Positions 23,416 to 32,330 of a stretch of DNA of 34,322 bases are shown piece after piece; the first letter of the stretch is position 1, and each line of letters opens with the position of its first letter. The stretch comes from an uncultured Lachnospiraceae bacterium (GTDB taxonomy: Bacteria; Bacillota; Clostridia; Lachnospirales; Lachnospiraceae): the NCBI GenBank assembly GCA_947588845.1, contig CANQAR010000042.1:1-34322 (forward strand), read 5' to 3'. The notes below the pieces were generated by a model. That model had not been told where the DNA came from. It searched no databases and saw only the letters and a program-made list of their open reading frames with translations. Position numbers and translations under genes: made by a program.

Positions 23416-24339
23416 TTATGATTCCACATCAAAATACGATCTCGTAATTTCAATATATTCCCGGACATAACTGGAAAGATAACTTCCCTTGCGGTAGGCG
23501 ACGACAAAATCCGAACTTGTCTTAGGCTCGCCAAAGCTGTAGCAGTCGATCGGATTTGTGACGACGCGGTGACGCAGGTGAGATTCAAAAATAAAAGACA
23601 CACCATATCCCAGAGCAACCAGCTCCATGAGGGCAGGCAGATTGCTGGTGTACATTACGTTTTCAAATTTAAGTCCGTGTTCATGGAAATAATCGTCGGT
23701 GATCTGGCGGGTACGCTGCTCCGGCATCATCTGCACCAGAAGCTCATTTTTCAGCAGCGCGGGATCCAGCCTCGGATAGGGACTGGCCGGATTAGGCTGG
23801 GAGAAGCGGCCGATCGGGTGATTCGCACAAGTACAGATCAGCATTTCTTCGCCCCAGAGCGTCTCATACTGGATAAGCGGATTCAGATCGTTCGGTTTGC
23901 TGTAGAAGGCCACTTCCACCTGTCCGTCGAGGAGCCGCCGGTCATTTTCATCGGAGCTGCCCTCAAAGACGTTGACCTTGACATGGGGATGCCTCTGATG
24001 GAAGGCGGGCAGGGTATAGGGGAGCATATAGGAACAGCGCATATTGGAAAATGCCACATTCAGCACGCCGATGTCCCGCCGGATGATGTCCGCCAGCTCT
24101 GTGTCCAGATCATTTTTCAGCTGCAGGATCTGACGCGCGCGGTCCACATACCGTTCTCCGGCATAGGTCGGCAGATATTTGTGTCCTACCCTGCGAAAGA
24201 GCTTCAGTCCCAGATCATGTTCCAGAGAGCTGAGAAATTTGCTCAGCGTCGGCTGGCTGACATACAGGGATTCCGCCGCTTTTGTCAGGTTCTGATGTTT
24301 TGCGATGGAAAGTACGTAGGTAAGTTCGCGAAAGTCCAT
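23416..24339 (-). CDS. LysR-family transcriptional regulator, divergent from the hydratase-citrate lyase operon
   Basis: The 307-residue protein has an N-terminal helix-turn-helix (MDFRELTYVLSIAKHQNLTKAAESLYVSQPTLSKFLSSLE, by motif) and an effector domain with GVLNVAFSNMRCSYMLPYTLPAFHQRHPHVKVNVFEG. The ATG at 24339 is chosen because AGGAGG stands 8-13 nt upstream and LysR alignments begin there; the frame extends 26 codons further without support. It faces the hydratase operon across 630 bases. E. coli ybhD, also a LysR gene, lies beside ybhH and ybhJ, a parallel context. It probably senses the tri- or dicarboxylate used by the operon. Confidence 0.93.
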   Translation of the reverse strand: MDFRELTYVLSIAKHQNLTKAAESLYVSQPTLSKFLSSLEHDLGLKLFRRVGHKYLPTYAGERYVDRARQILQLKNDLDTELADIIRRDIGVLNVAFSNMRCSYMLPYTLPAFHQRHPHVKVNVFEGSSDENDRRLLDGQVEVAFYSKPNDLNPLIQYETLWGEEMLICTCANHPIGRFSQPNPASPYPRLDPALLKNELLVQMMPEQRTRQITDDYFHEHGLKFENVMYTSNLPALMELVALGYGVSFIFESHLRHRVVTNPIDCYSFGEPKTSSDFVVAYRKGSYLSSYVREYIEITRSYFDVES

Positions 24340-24570
24340 TGTTTTCCTCCTATTGAGAAAGCCCCAGACGGCGGCCGTCGACGGGAATACTGAAAGCACG
24401 GAGTCATCGGTTTTCATTCATAATTTTAACATAACATAGTGGGAATTTCAATGCAATATATACATGAATTTTATGAAAATCATTCTAAAAAAGAATAATT
24501 TTAAAATTGGGAGAAAAAGGGTGTTTTTTGTGATACGCCTTTTTATTTTTGTAAAAATGTTATAAAAACG

Positions 24571-24596
24571 GGATATCAAACTTGTGCAAGATATCC
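24571..24596. promoter_or_regulatory. Symmetrical operator candidate for the LysR regulator
   Basis: GGATATC (24571-24577) and GATATCC (24590-24596) are a perfect inverted pair around CTTGTGCAAG, itself 8 of 10 symmetrical. It lies in the divergent gap, about 375 bases before the hydratase start. A possible promoter follows: TTGATT (24610-24615), 17 nt, TATGAA (24633-24638). Confidence 0.55.
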
Positions 24597-24707
24597 ACAT
24601 ATATAGTTTTTGATTATAGAAAAAATGAAAAATATGAATTTTATATATTTTTCGATGTATGTTACGATAACGGCATAAAAGGAACGGCGCCAGATTCCTG
24701 ATAAAAC

Positions 24708-24743
24708 TTCATGGGGCAAGATACCTTTTGACCCCAGTATCAT
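24708..24743. repeat. Dispersed hairpin repeat in the hydratase leader region
   Basis: CATGGGGCAAG…CTTTTGACCCC then AGTATCAT matches the repeat at 12661-12702 and those at 9353-9449. It lies in the 24340-24969 gap, which otherwise holds the operator and promoter candidates and an AT-rich tract. Confidence 0.65.
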
Positions 24744-24969
24744 AATTTGAATTACTGCGTATCTGAAGAAAAACGCTGCAAAATCGTATGACAGTATTTT
24801 GTGTATGCCTGAGTGTGCAGAAGAACCTCTGCCGGGGGATTTTCTGTATCGCGGAGTACTGCTGCCAGGCCTGGCCTGCAAGGAAATGAACGACAGCAGG
24901 ATTCTCAGAAGATAATGTGATCTGTCTGCATTTGGCAGCATGTTTGGAGGATGCGAAAGGAGGACTGCA

Positions 24970-27243
24970 ATGGTTACATTATATGATTCCGGTGTGTATC
25001 TCTTGAACGGCAGTACGCTGGTTCCTGAGGAGAATGCTCCGGCTGTTGTCAACGTCTCAAAGGAAGAAGCAAAAAAAGGAACAATCGCCTATGGAATTCT
25101 GCAGGAGCACAATGTAAGCGGGGATCCTGAGAACCTGAAGATCAAATTTGACGCGATCACCAGCCATGATCTGACTTATGTGGGAATTATTCAGACGGCG
25201 CGCGCGTCAGGACTTGACAAATTCCCTCTGCCTTACGTGCTGACCTGCTGTCACAACAGTCTGTGTGCTGTGGGCGGAACGATCAACGAGGATGATCATG
25301 TGTTTGGCCTTACTGCATGCCGGAAATACGGCGGCATCTATCTTCCGCCTCATATGGGAGTCATCCATCAGTACATGCGTGAGGCTATGGCCGGCGGCGG
25401 AAAGATGATTCTTGGTTCTGATTCTCATACCCGCTATGGAGCGCTCGGCACCATGGCTGTAGGAGAGGGCGGCGGCGAGCTGGTCAAGCAGATTCTGGAG
25501 CAGACCTGGGATACCGCTTATCCTGAGGTAATCGCCGTATATCTGGATGGAAAGCCAAATCCGGGCGTAGGACCGCAGGATATCGCGATCGCCATTGTTA
25601 CCGCCGTGTTCAAGAATGGTTATGTGAAAAATAAAGTCATGGAATTTGTGGGACCGGGCGTTTCTTCCATGAGTACCGATTACCGCAACGGCATCGATGT
25701 CATGACGACAGAGACAACCTGCCTCTCCTCAATCTGGAGAACCGATGAGGACACGAAAGATTTCCTTACCCGTCATGGAAGAGCGAATGATTTCAAACAG
25801 CTGGATCCTGCTGATGTTGCATATTATGACGGTTGTGTGTATATCGACCTCTCCACGGTGCACAGCATGATCGCTCTGCCGTTCCATCCGTCCAACGGTT
25901 TCGAGATCCGCGAGCTGAACGAGAATATGGACGATATTCTCCATGCTGTGGAAGAAGATGCGAAGAAACTGATCAAGCGTCCGGAGCTTCATCTGAATCT
26001 CTGGGAGAAGGTACATGACGGCGCTCTGTATGCCGATCAGGGTACGATTGCGGGCTGTGCCGGCGGTACATACTCCAACATTATGGAGGCTGCTTATCTG
26101 CTGGATGGAAAGAGCACCGGAACAGGAGAGTTCGCTCTCGGCGTTTATCCGAGCAGCCAGGCTGTTATGCTTGACCTGGTGCGCAAGGGAGCCATTGAGA
26201 AACTGATCTCTGCCGGAGCCACAATCCGCACTGCCTTCTGCGGTCCGTGCTTTGGAGCAGGAGATACGCCGGCGCACGGCAGTCTCTCCGTACGTCACAC
26301 GACGCGTAACTTCCCGAACCGTGAGGGTTCCAAGCCAGGAAATGGCCAGATTGCCAGCGTAGCTCTGATGGATGCCCGTTCTGTTGCCGCTACAGCTGCA
26401 AACGGAGGACGCATCACTGCCGCGGATGAGCTTGGCTATGAATTTACATGTCCTGAGTACAATTATGATCCGACTGCCTATGAGCACAGAGTTTATCAGG
26501 GATTTGGCAAGGGCGACATCGAGGAGCCGCTTGTCTGCGGACCGAATATCAAAGACTGGCCGGAGCTTCCGCCGCTCAACGAGCATATGCTGCTTCGCGT
26601 GTGCGCTTACATCACCGATCCTGTGACCACCACGGATGAGCTGATCCCGTCCGGCGAGACAGGTTCCTTCCGCTCCAACCCGCTGGGACTGGCTGAGTTC
26701 ACCTTGAGCCGCCGTGTACCGGAGTATGTAGGAAAGGCAAAAGCAGTCAAGGCAAATGAGGAAGCAAGAAAAGCAGGAAACTGCCCGGACGAAGTGGCGG
26801 AAGTTCTCGCCAGAGTCCGCGCGATTCCGGGATGTGAGAATGTCACCGATGAGACGGTGGATCTCTCCAGCACAATTTACGCGGTGAAGCCAGGCGACGG
26901 TTCCGCACGTGAGCAGGCCGCTTCCTGCCAGAGAGTGCTGCTTGGCGGCGCGAATATCGTAAAAGAGTACGCGACCAAGCGCTATCGTTCTAACCTGATC
27001 AACTGGGGCATGGTTCCCTTTGTCATCGACGAAGCGCCTGACTTTGAGGATGACGACTACATCTTCGTTCCCAATGTACGTGCTGCTCTGGATGGCGACA
27101 TGAGCAATATTCCTGCTTATGTGATGGGGAAAGAAGTAAAGAAACTGACTCTTTCCATCGCCGCTCTCACGGATGAAGAGAAAGAGATTATCCGCTGCGG
27201 TTCGCTCATCAATTATAACCGGAAGCTTAAAAATGCCCGCTGA
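24970..27243 (+). CDS. Aconitase-family hydratase, YbhJ-like
   Basis: The 757-residue cytosolic enzyme has aconitase-superfamily features: [19 protein letters not shown] (about 150), Cys in GCAGGTYSN (about 362), the CGPC pair (about 424-427) that completes a [4Fe-4S] site, and [12 protein letters not shown]-terminal swivel domain follows with [12 protein letters not shown]. Length and layout are close to E. coli YbhJ (about 750 residues) rather than to housekeeping aconitase. AAAGGAGG lies 5 nt before the ATG at 24970; the ATG at 24940 lacks such a site. The expected reaction is reversible hydration of an unsaturated di/tricarboxylate; with citrate lyase in the same operon, aconitate to citrate is the simplest reading. 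It is the first gene of the operon. Confidence 0.9.
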   Translation: MVTLYDSGVYLLNGSTLVPEENAPAVVNVSKEEAKKGTIAYGILQEHNVSGDPENLKIKFDAITSHDLTYVGIIQTARASGLDKFPLPYVLTCCHNSLCAVGGTINEDDHVFGLTACRKYGGIYLPPHMGVIHQYMREAMAGGGKMILGSDSHTRYGALGTMAVGEGGGELVKQILEQTWDTAYPEVIAVYLDGKPNPGVGPQDIAIAIVTAVFKNGYVKNKVMEFVGPGVSSMSTDYRNGIDVMTTETTCLSSIWRTDEDTKDFLTRHGRANDFKQLDPADVAYYDGCVYIDLSTVHSMIALPFHPSNGFEIRELNENMDDILHAVEEDAKKLIKRPELHLNLWEKVHDGALYADQGTIAGCAGGTYSNIMEAAYLLDGKSTGTGEFALGVYPSSQAVMLDLVRKGAIEKLISAGATIRTAFCGPCFGAGDTPAHGSLSVRHTTRNFPNREGSKPGNGQIASVALMDARSVAATAANGGRITAADELGYEFTCPEYNYDPTAYEHRVYQGFGKGDIEEPLVCGPNIKDWPELPPLNEHMLLRVCAYITDPVTTTDELIPSGETGSFRSNPLGLAEFTLSRRVPEYVGKAKAVKANEEARKAGNCPDEVAEVLARVRAIPGCENVTDETVDLSSTIYAVKPGDGSAREQAASCQRVLLGGANIVKEYATKRYRSNLINWGMVPFVIDEAPDFEDDDYIFVPNVRAALDGDMSNIPAYVMGKEVKKLTLSIAALTDEEKEIIRCGSLINYNRKLKNAR

Positions 27244-27268
27244 TTGTGCGGCAAGACAACACTATGGC

Positions 27269-27444
27269 TGAAAGTCCGCGGACTGTTCCGTGCTTACGCA
27301 CTCTCACAGTCCTGCATGTATTCGCAAATCGCGCTGCTCACGTTCGTTCGCATCGCTGTTTTGCTCATACCTGCTTGTGTCTCTTATACAGAGCCAGTCT
27401 GGCAAGCAAGCTTGCCGCCTGCTCTGTATAGAGACGGACTTTCA
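27269..27444. repeat. Structured spacer: nested inverted repeats between hydratase and binding-protein genes
   Basis: TGAAAGTCCG (27269-27278) pairs with CGGACTTTCA (27435-27444), enclosing the spacer. Inside, GTCTCTTATACAGAG (27379-27393) pairs with CTCTGTATAGAGAC (27422-27435), with an inner GGCAAG/CTTGCC stem at 27401-27416. GGACTGTTCCG and TGCTTACGCACTC at 27280-27303 are a copy of the repeat also at 20888 and, inverted, at 34075. Confidence 0.75.
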
Positions 27445-27455
27445 CAGTAAGGAGG
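27431..27455 (+). promoter_or_regulatory. Leader motif copy A with ribosome binding site
   Basis: GAGAC, then GGACTTTCACAGTAAGGAGG. Its close relatives stand at the same place before the PrpF gene (28556-28581) and the carrier gene (29798-29823). Confidence 0.7.
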
Positions 27456-27462
27456 TAACAAT

Positions 27463-28488
27463 ATGAAGATGAAAAAGCTGCTGGCGGGAGTTTTTGCCGC
27501 CGCACTTGCCGGCTCACTTCTGATGGGTTCCATCTGCAGCCTGGCCTCTGAGGATGATTCCGCTGCCGCAGGAGGGTCGATCGGAAGTGTGATCGGCTAT
27601 CCGCCCAGAGAAGTGAACGGAATCATTCAGTGGGATGCGGGCGGCGGCACCGATTCCCTGATGCGCCCTCTGGCTGTCCTAGCGCAGGATATCCTGGGCA
27701 CCAACATTATCATCACAAACAAATCAGGAGAAACCGGCTCCGTCGCGACGCAGTATGTATACGATCAGGAAGCTGACGGAACGAACCTGCTGATGGGCGC
27801 CGAAAACCCCGCGCTGTACGACACACTGGGAATCTCTGAGCTGACTTATGATAATTTTGAGTGCGTGCTTTTGATCGGCGATGAGACGACAGGCGTTGTA
27901 GTAGGCAAGGATTCCCCCTACAACTCTCTGACCGAGATCGTGGATGCGGCGAAGAACGGCGAGGAAGTGACGCTGGCAACCACCGGTACGGGAGGTCTTC
28001 CCTGGGAAGTTGCAGCGATGATCACCGGAGTTACTGGAGCCGAGTTCACGCAGGTGGAATACAGCAGTGACGCTTCCGCGAAGGAAGCAGTTCTTGCAGG
28101 CGAGTGTGATTTCACCATCTCCAAGGTACAGATGGGTTATCAGGAATATAAATCCGGCGATTACAAATGGCTCTGTATGCTGGCAACTGAGCCGGTTGAG
28201 CTGATGAGCGATGTTCCGCTGATCACCGCCGAATATCCGGAGTTCGAAGAATATCTGCCCTGGGGTCCCTTCTATGGAGTGTTCGTGAAGGAAGGAACCG
28301 ACGCGCAGGTGGTGAAGATACTGGCGAGCGCGTTCTCCGCGGCTTATCTGGATTCCAGCTACAGAACCATGCTCAGCTACTTCTACATCAATCCGCTGGG
28401 CTATACCGGTGATGAGGCGAAGGAATATATCGATAACTGGAGAACTAATATGACCAACATTCTGGAGAAGGCCGACGCGCTCCAGTAA
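27463..28488 (+). CDS. TctC-type (tripartite tricarboxylate transporter) substrate-binding protein
   Basis: The 341-residue exported protein has a signal peptide (LLAGVFAAALAGSLLMGSICSLA). The TctC/Bug fold signatures are IIQWDAGGGTDSLMRPLAVLAQDILG near the front, IIITNKSGETGSVATQYVYDQEADGTNLLMG, and a second lobe with GTGGLPWEVAAMITGVTGAEFTQVEYSSDA. Such proteins capture carboxylates such as citrate outside the cell and normally feed TctA/TctB. Neither is here; the only permease in the operon is MatC-like. It may serve a distant TctAB pair, act as a sensor, or hand substrate to the carrier. AAGGAGG precedes the start. Confidence 0.9.
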   Translation: MKMKKLLAGVFAAALAGSLLMGSICSLASEDDSAAAGGSIGSVIGYPPREVNGIIQWDAGGGTDSLMRPLAVLAQDILGTNIIITNKSGETGSVATQYVYDQEADGTNLLMGAENPALYDTLGISELTYDNFECVLLIGDETTGVVVGKDSPYNSLTEIVDAAKNGEEVTLATTGTGGLPWEVAAMITGVTGAEFTQVEYSSDASAKEAVLAGECDFTISKVQMGYQEYKSGDYKWLCMLATEPVELMSDVPLITAEYPEFEEYLPWGPFYGVFVKEGTDAQVVKILASAFSAAYLDSSYRTMLSYFYINPLGYTGDEAKEYIDNWRTNMTNILEKADALQ

Positions 28489-28520
28489 GTCTTGTAAAGG
28501 AAATTTTTATGCCCGGTCGG

Positions 28521-28545
28521 TGCTGTGCGTTACCGGCGCACAGCA
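28521..28545. repeat. Perfect hairpin between the binding-protein and PrpF genes
   Basis: TGCTGTGCG (28521-28529) pairs with CGCACAGCA (28537-28545) around TTACCGG. There is no T-run, so full termination is unlikely; partial attenuation or RNA protection is possible. Confidence 0.7.
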
Positions 28546-28555
28546 TCCCTATATG

Positions 28556-28581
28556 GAGACTGGGATTTTACAGTGAGGAGG
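28556..28581 (+). promoter_or_regulatory. Leader motif copy B with ribosome binding site
   Basis: GAGAC, then TGGGATTTTACAGTGAGGAGG in two parts (TGGGATTTTACAG, TGAGGAGG). It is related to copies A and C. Confidence 0.6.
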
Positions 28582-28589
28582 TATACACT

Positions 28590-29735
28590 ATGAATAACAA
28601 AACATGTCGTCTGCCTGTAACAATCATGCGGGGCGGCACCAGCAAGGGCGTATATCTGCTGGAGACCGACCTCCCTCAGGATCATGATGCCTGGGAACCT
28701 CTGCTTCTGCGTCTTATGGGCAGCCCGGACAAGAAACAGATCGACGGACTGGGCGGATCTCAGTCTGTCACCAGCAAGGTAGCTATCGTAAAACGTTCCG
28801 AGAGGGACGACGCGGATGTGGATTACACCTTCGCACAGGTTTCTGTTGACAAGCCGCTGGTGAGCTACAAGGGCAACTGCGGCAACATTTCTTCCGGCGT
28901 GGGTCCTTTTGCGATTGAAAAAGGACTGGTGGAGGCAAAAGACGGAATGACTCCGGTGCGTATCTTCAATACAAACACCGGCAAGGTGATCATCGCGGAT
29001 GTGCAGACACCCGGCGGAGAAGTAGCCTACTCAGGAGATTTCTATATTGCAGGAGTACCTGGCACGGCATCACCTGTGAAACTGAAATTTGTGGAGCCGG
29101 CCGGCACACTTGGAAACGGCCTGCTTCCTACTGGAAATGCGGTGGATACGCTGGATGTACCGGGCTTTGGACCTGTTCAGGTATCGATTGTGGATGCGGC
29201 GAATCCACTGGTATTCGTCAAGGCGGCGGATCTGGGACTTACCGGACGCGAGCTTCCGGATGAGCTGAACGCAAATCAGGAGAAACTTGATCTGCTGGAG
29301 GCAGTCAGAGGACTTGCGGCTGTGAAACTTGGACTGATTGAGGACTATACCCGCTCTGCGTGGGATACGCCAGGCATCCCCAAGATGACTTTCGTCAGCG
29401 AAGCGGGAGACTACGTGACGGCGGACGGCAAGGAAATCAAAAAGGAAGAGATCGACCTGCTTTCCCGCATGATGTCCATGCAGAAAGCGCATCCCAGCTA
29501 CGCGATGACCGGCGCGATGTGCACGGCTGCCGCGGCTGTGGTTCCCGGAAGCATTGTCAATCAGGTTCTTTCAAAGGATGCGGACACGCAGTTTATCCGG
29601 ATCGGACATCCGGGCGGAATACTGGAGTGCGGCGTGGATTACCGCGAGGATGGCTCTGTTCCTGCGATCGATGATACGTTTGGTTTCCGTACGGCGAATC
29701 TCCTTATGGAAGGAACCGCCACTGTGAGAATGTAA
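28590..29735 (+). CDS. PrpF-family isomerase (aconitate/methylaconitate or oxalomesaconate type)
   Basis: The 381-residue protein has the two-lobed diaminopimelate-epimerase-like fold of PrpF. The front motif is PVTIMRGGTSKGVYLLETDLP. The active-site loop is KGNCGNISSGVGPFAIEKG, and the second-lobe conserved stretch is HPSYAMTGAMCTAAAAVVPGS. Family members shift double bonds or interconvert cis/trans forms of aconitate-like acids; PrpF acts on 2-methylaconitate and GalD on oxalomesaconate, and E. coli YbhH is a relative of unclear role. The ATG at 28590 follows GAGGAGG; the frame upstream to 28509 has no support. In this operon trans- to cis-aconitate is the simplest proposal. Confidence 0.9.
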   Translation: MNNKTCRLPVTIMRGGTSKGVYLLETDLPQDHDAWEPLLLRLMGSPDKKQIDGLGGSQSVTSKVAIVKRSERDDADVDYTFAQVSVDKPLVSYKGNCGNISSGVGPFAIEKGLVEAKDGMTPVRIFNTNTGKVIIADVQTPGGEVAYSGDFYIAGVPGTASPVKLKFVEPAGTLGNGLLPTGNAVDTLDVPGFGPVQVSIVDAANPLVFVKAADLGLTGRELPDELNANQEKLDLLEAVRGLAAVKLGLIEDYTRSAWDTPGIPKMTFVSEAGDYVTADGKEIKKEEIDLLSRMMSMQKAHPSYAMTGAMCTAAAAVVPGSIVNQVLSKDADTQFIRIGHPGGILECGVDYREDGSVPAIDDTFGFRTANLLMEGTATVRM

Positions 29736-29744
29736 AATATCAGC

Positions 29745-29802
29745 GTCTCTCATGCATGACCAGTTTGGCAAATCAGCTTGCCTTCTGGTTATGCGTAGAG
29801 AC
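29745..29802. repeat. Long hairpin between the PrpF and carrier genes
   Basis: GTCTCTCATGCATGACCAG (29745-29763) pairs with CTGGTTATGCGTAGAGAC (29785-29802) with few mismatches, and TGGCAA pairs with TTGCC inside. The GTCTCT/AGAGAC base is shared with the stem at 27379-27435. Confidence 0.75.
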
Positions 29803-29823
29803 AGAGCTTTCACACTAAGGAGG
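29798..29823 (+). promoter_or_regulatory. Leader motif copy C with ribosome binding site
   Basis: GAGAC, then AGAGCTTTCACAC and TAAGGAGG. It matches copy A at all but a few positions. Confidence 0.7.
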
Positions 29824-29831
29824 ATTATTTT

Positions 29832-31112
29832 ATGACAGAATTTTTATCTCCCTATATGCCCGTGATCTCCCTGATTGTTCTGGCGATCGTTGTGGCAATC
29901 GGTTTTATTAAGAAGGTAAACCTCGGATTCTTATCCCTGGGCGTTGCGTTTGTTCTGGCGATGGTCGGCGGTCTGAAGGCCAAAGATGTCACCGGCGGTT
30001 TCTCAAGCTCCATGTTCGTTACTCTGGTAGGCGTGACCTTCCTTTTCGGAATGGCTTCCCAGAACGGCACGCTTGATCTCTTTTCCAAGAAGATCGTGGC
30101 TCTGGTTGGAAAGAAAACCGTGCTCATCCCTATTCTGATGTTTGTGCTGTCAGCTTTTATCTCCGCCATCGGCCCTGGCCATATTGCGGCAGGTATCCTG
30201 ATGACGACCTTTGCGATGTATCTGGCTTTTGAGATGAAGATCAATCCGATGGTCACAGCGCTTTTCGCGAAGCTCGGCGCCAACGCCGGCTGCGCATCCC
30301 CGCTGTCCCTGACAGGTATTCTGGCAAAAGAACTTTCCGAGCCTCTGGGCTACAGCGGCTTTGCGACGCATCTGTTCCTGTCAACCCTGCTTTCCGGTTT
30401 TGTCTTCACGCTGGTGATCTACATCGCCTACAAGAGCTACAAGGTCAAGGCAGACAACCCGCTGAAACTGTCGGAAATTCCGAAATTCAACCGCAACCAG
30501 AAGCTCACGGTGGCTGCCATCGTGATTATGGTCATCTGCTGTATCGGTTTCAAGTTTGACACAGGACTTTTCGCTTTTATCATGGCTTCTATCCTGATTC
30601 TTCTGGGAGCGGCCGATGAGAAGGCAGCCATCAAGGGCATTCCGTGGGGAACCCTGATCTTTATCTGCGGCGTAGGCTCTCTGGTTGGTGTTATTGATAA
30701 GCTTGGCGGCATCACGATGGTTTCCGAATTCCTGCAGAGCTTCATGGGCGAGAAGACCGCGGTTCCGATTCTGGCGGCTACCTCCGGTATCCTTTCCTGG
30801 GTCAGCTCGACGACAGGCGTGGTTATGCCTGCACTGTATCCGGTTGCGGCTCAGGTATCACAGCAGTTCGCAGGCGTCAACTATGTGGAGCTGATCTCAG
30901 CGATCACAGCGACATCCTTCGCGGCTGCCATCAGCCCGCTGTCCACTGGCGGCGCTATCATCATGTCCTCTTACTCCGCTGCCAAGGAAGCAACGAACGA
31001 GGAGATGAACTCTATGTTTAAGACTCTGTTTTTACTGTCCGTCGCGAATGTTGCCATCAATGTACTGCTGGCTGCGCTGGGCGTGTTCAATCTGGGCGGA
31101 CTGTTCCAGTAA
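29832..31112 (+). CDS. MatC-like dicarboxylate/tricarboxylate carrier
   Basis: The 426-residue polytopic membrane protein has about 11-12 hydrophobic segments. The N-terminal half matches the MatC dicarboxylate carrier pattern: FLSLGVAFVLAMVGGLKAKDVTGGFSSSMFVTLVGVTFLFGMASQNGTLDLF (by motif). A mirrored second half ends SFAAAISPLSTGGAIIMSSYS. It belongs to the broad ion-transporter superfamily that includes citrate and malonate carriers. It probably moves the operon's substrate, possibly in exchange for a product such as succinate or acetate; this is inference. E. coli has the DASS-type YbhI in the equivalent place. AAGGAGG precedes the start. Confidence 0.88.
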   Translation: MTEFLSPYMPVISLIVLAIVVAIGFIKKVNLGFLSLGVAFVLAMVGGLKAKDVTGGFSSSMFVTLVGVTFLFGMASQNGTLDLFSKKIVALVGKKTVLIPILMFVLSAFISAIGPGHIAAGILMTTFAMYLAFEMKINPMVTALFAKLGANAGCASPLSLTGILAKELSEPLGYSGFATHLFLSTLLSGFVFTLVIYIAYKSYKVKADNPLKLSEIPKFNRNQKLTVAAIVIMVICCIGFKFDTGLFAFIMASILILLGAADEKAAIKGIPWGTLIFICGVGSLVGVIDKLGGITMVSEFLQSFMGEKTAVPILAATSGILSWVSSTTGVVMPALYPVAAQVSQQFAGVNYVELISAITATSFAAAISPLSTGGAIIMSSYSAAKEATNEEMNSMFKTLFLLSVANVAINVLLAALGVFNLGGLFQ

Positions 31113-31130
31113 AGGGGGAGAGGTTGGATT

Positions 31131-31433
31131 ATGGTTATTGAAAAAACTTCGGTTGCCGGGACTCTGGAATCCAGTGACTGTATGGTGACACTGGAACCTG
31201 GCAATGGTTCTGTGGAACTGGAACTGGAGAGCCCTGTGATTCATCAGTTCGGACATCAGATCCGCAAAGTTGTTCTTGATACACTGGAACATCTGGACGT
31301 TAAGGACGCGAAAATCCGCATTGTAGACAAAGGAGCTCTTGACTGTACCATCAAGGCACGTGTGGAGTGTGCTGTATTCCGCAATGTGGGCAAAGTGCGG
31401 GGACTTCCGTGGGGAGGTGCGATCAGAAAATGA
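31131..31433 (+). CDS. citD: Citrate lyase acyl carrier (gamma) subunit
   Basis: The 100-residue protein has the CitD front SVAGTLESSDCMVTLEPG, in which Ser14 is the attachment site of the phosphoribosyl-dephospho-CoA group in Klebsiella CitD. DKGALDCTIKARVECAVFR follows near the end. It carries the acetyl/citryl thioester between CitF and CitE. It follows the carrier gene by 18 bases and overlaps citE at ATGA. The prosthetic-group enzymes (CitG, CitX) and the acetylating ligase (CitC) are not in the window. Confidence 0.95.
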   Translation: MVIEKTSVAGTLESSDCMVTLEPGNGSVELELESPVIHQFGHQIRKVVLDTLEHLDVKDAKIRIVDKGALDCTIKARVECAVFRNVGKVRGLPWGGAIRK

Positions 31434-32329
31434 ATCCGAATATGAAAAGACTGAGAAGAACGATGATGTTTCTGAACTGCCAGAAACCGGGTCTGATCAA
31501 GGATCCGTATATCTACAAGCCGGACTCCATCATGCTGGATCTGGAAGATGCCGTAGCGGAAAAGGAGAAGGACGCGGCCAGATATTCCCTGTATCATGCT
31601 CTTCAGGAAATTGATTACCGCGGTGTGGAGCGCGTTGTCCGCATCAACGGTCTGGATACGGATATGTGGCAGGAGGATGTCCGTGCTTCCGTGGCAGGAG
31701 GAGCGGATGCCATCCGTATCCCCAAGACGGAGACAGCTCAGGATGTGAAGAGAGTGGAGGCTGTTGTGGAAGCGGTCGAGGCAGAGTTCGGCGTAGTGCC
31801 GGGACGTACTCTGATTATGGCGGCGATCGAATCCGCAAAAGGCGTTATGCACGCGATGGAAATCTGCGAGGCTTCCCCACGTCTGTTCGGAATCGCACTC
31901 TCCGGAGGAGATTACACGAAGGATCTGCAGACGAACATCTCCGGGACAGGAGTTGAGCTGATGGGTGCGCGCCAGCTGATGATCATTGCAGCGCGTGCCG
32001 CGGGCGTACAGTGCTTCGATACGGTTTACACGAATCTGAATGATATGGAAGGGTTCCGCAAGGATGTGGAGACGATTCACCAGATGGGATTTGACGGAAA
32101 ATCCATCATCAATCCCCGCCAGATTGCCGTGGTTCATGAGATTTATACGCCGACCCCGAAGGATATTATCTTTGCGGAGAAGGTTGTGCGTGAGATCGAT
32201 GACAAGAAGGCAAAAGGCATCGGCGTGTTCACAGTGGACGGCAAGATGATTGACATCGCGTTCTATGATGGCGCAAAGCGCACAATAGAGCTGGCGAAGG
32301 CATCCGGTGTGTATAAGGGGGAATTGTAA
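31430..32329 (+). CDS. citE: Citrate lyase beta subunit (citryl-ACP lyase)
   Basis: The 299-residue protein starts in the ATGA overlap with citD (31430), with GGGAGG 12 nt upstream. CitE features are RRTMMFLNCQKPGLIKDPYIYKPDSIMLDLEDAV (by motif, acidic residues for Mg), VVRINGLDT, IRIPKTET, AAIESAKGVMHAMEIC and GKSIINPRQIAVVHEIYTPT. It splits citryl-ACP to acetyl-ACP and oxaloacetate. Citramalyl-cleaving relatives look alike, so citramalate as substrate cannot be excluded from sequence. Confidence 0.94.
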   Translation: MNPNMKRLRRTMMFLNCQKPGLIKDPYIYKPDSIMLDLEDAVAEKEKDAARYSLYHALQEIDYRGVERVVRINGLDTDMWQEDVRASVAGGADAIRIPKTETAQDVKRVEAVVEAVEAEFGVVPGRTLIMAAIESAKGVMHAMEICEASPRLFGIALSGGDYTKDLQTNISGTGVELMGARQLMIIAARAAGVQCFDTVYTNLNDMEGFRKDVETIHQMGFDGKSIINPRQIAVVHEIYTPTPKDIIFAEKVVREIDDKKAKGIGVFTVDGKMIDIAFYDGAKRTIELAKASGVYKGEL

Positions 32330-32330
32330 G

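Noticed and set aside
29832-31112. YbhI-type DASS transporter to match the E. coli ybhHIJ order
   Set aside because: The front half matches the MatC carrier pattern better, so only the PrpF and hydratase parts of the E. coli comparison are kept.
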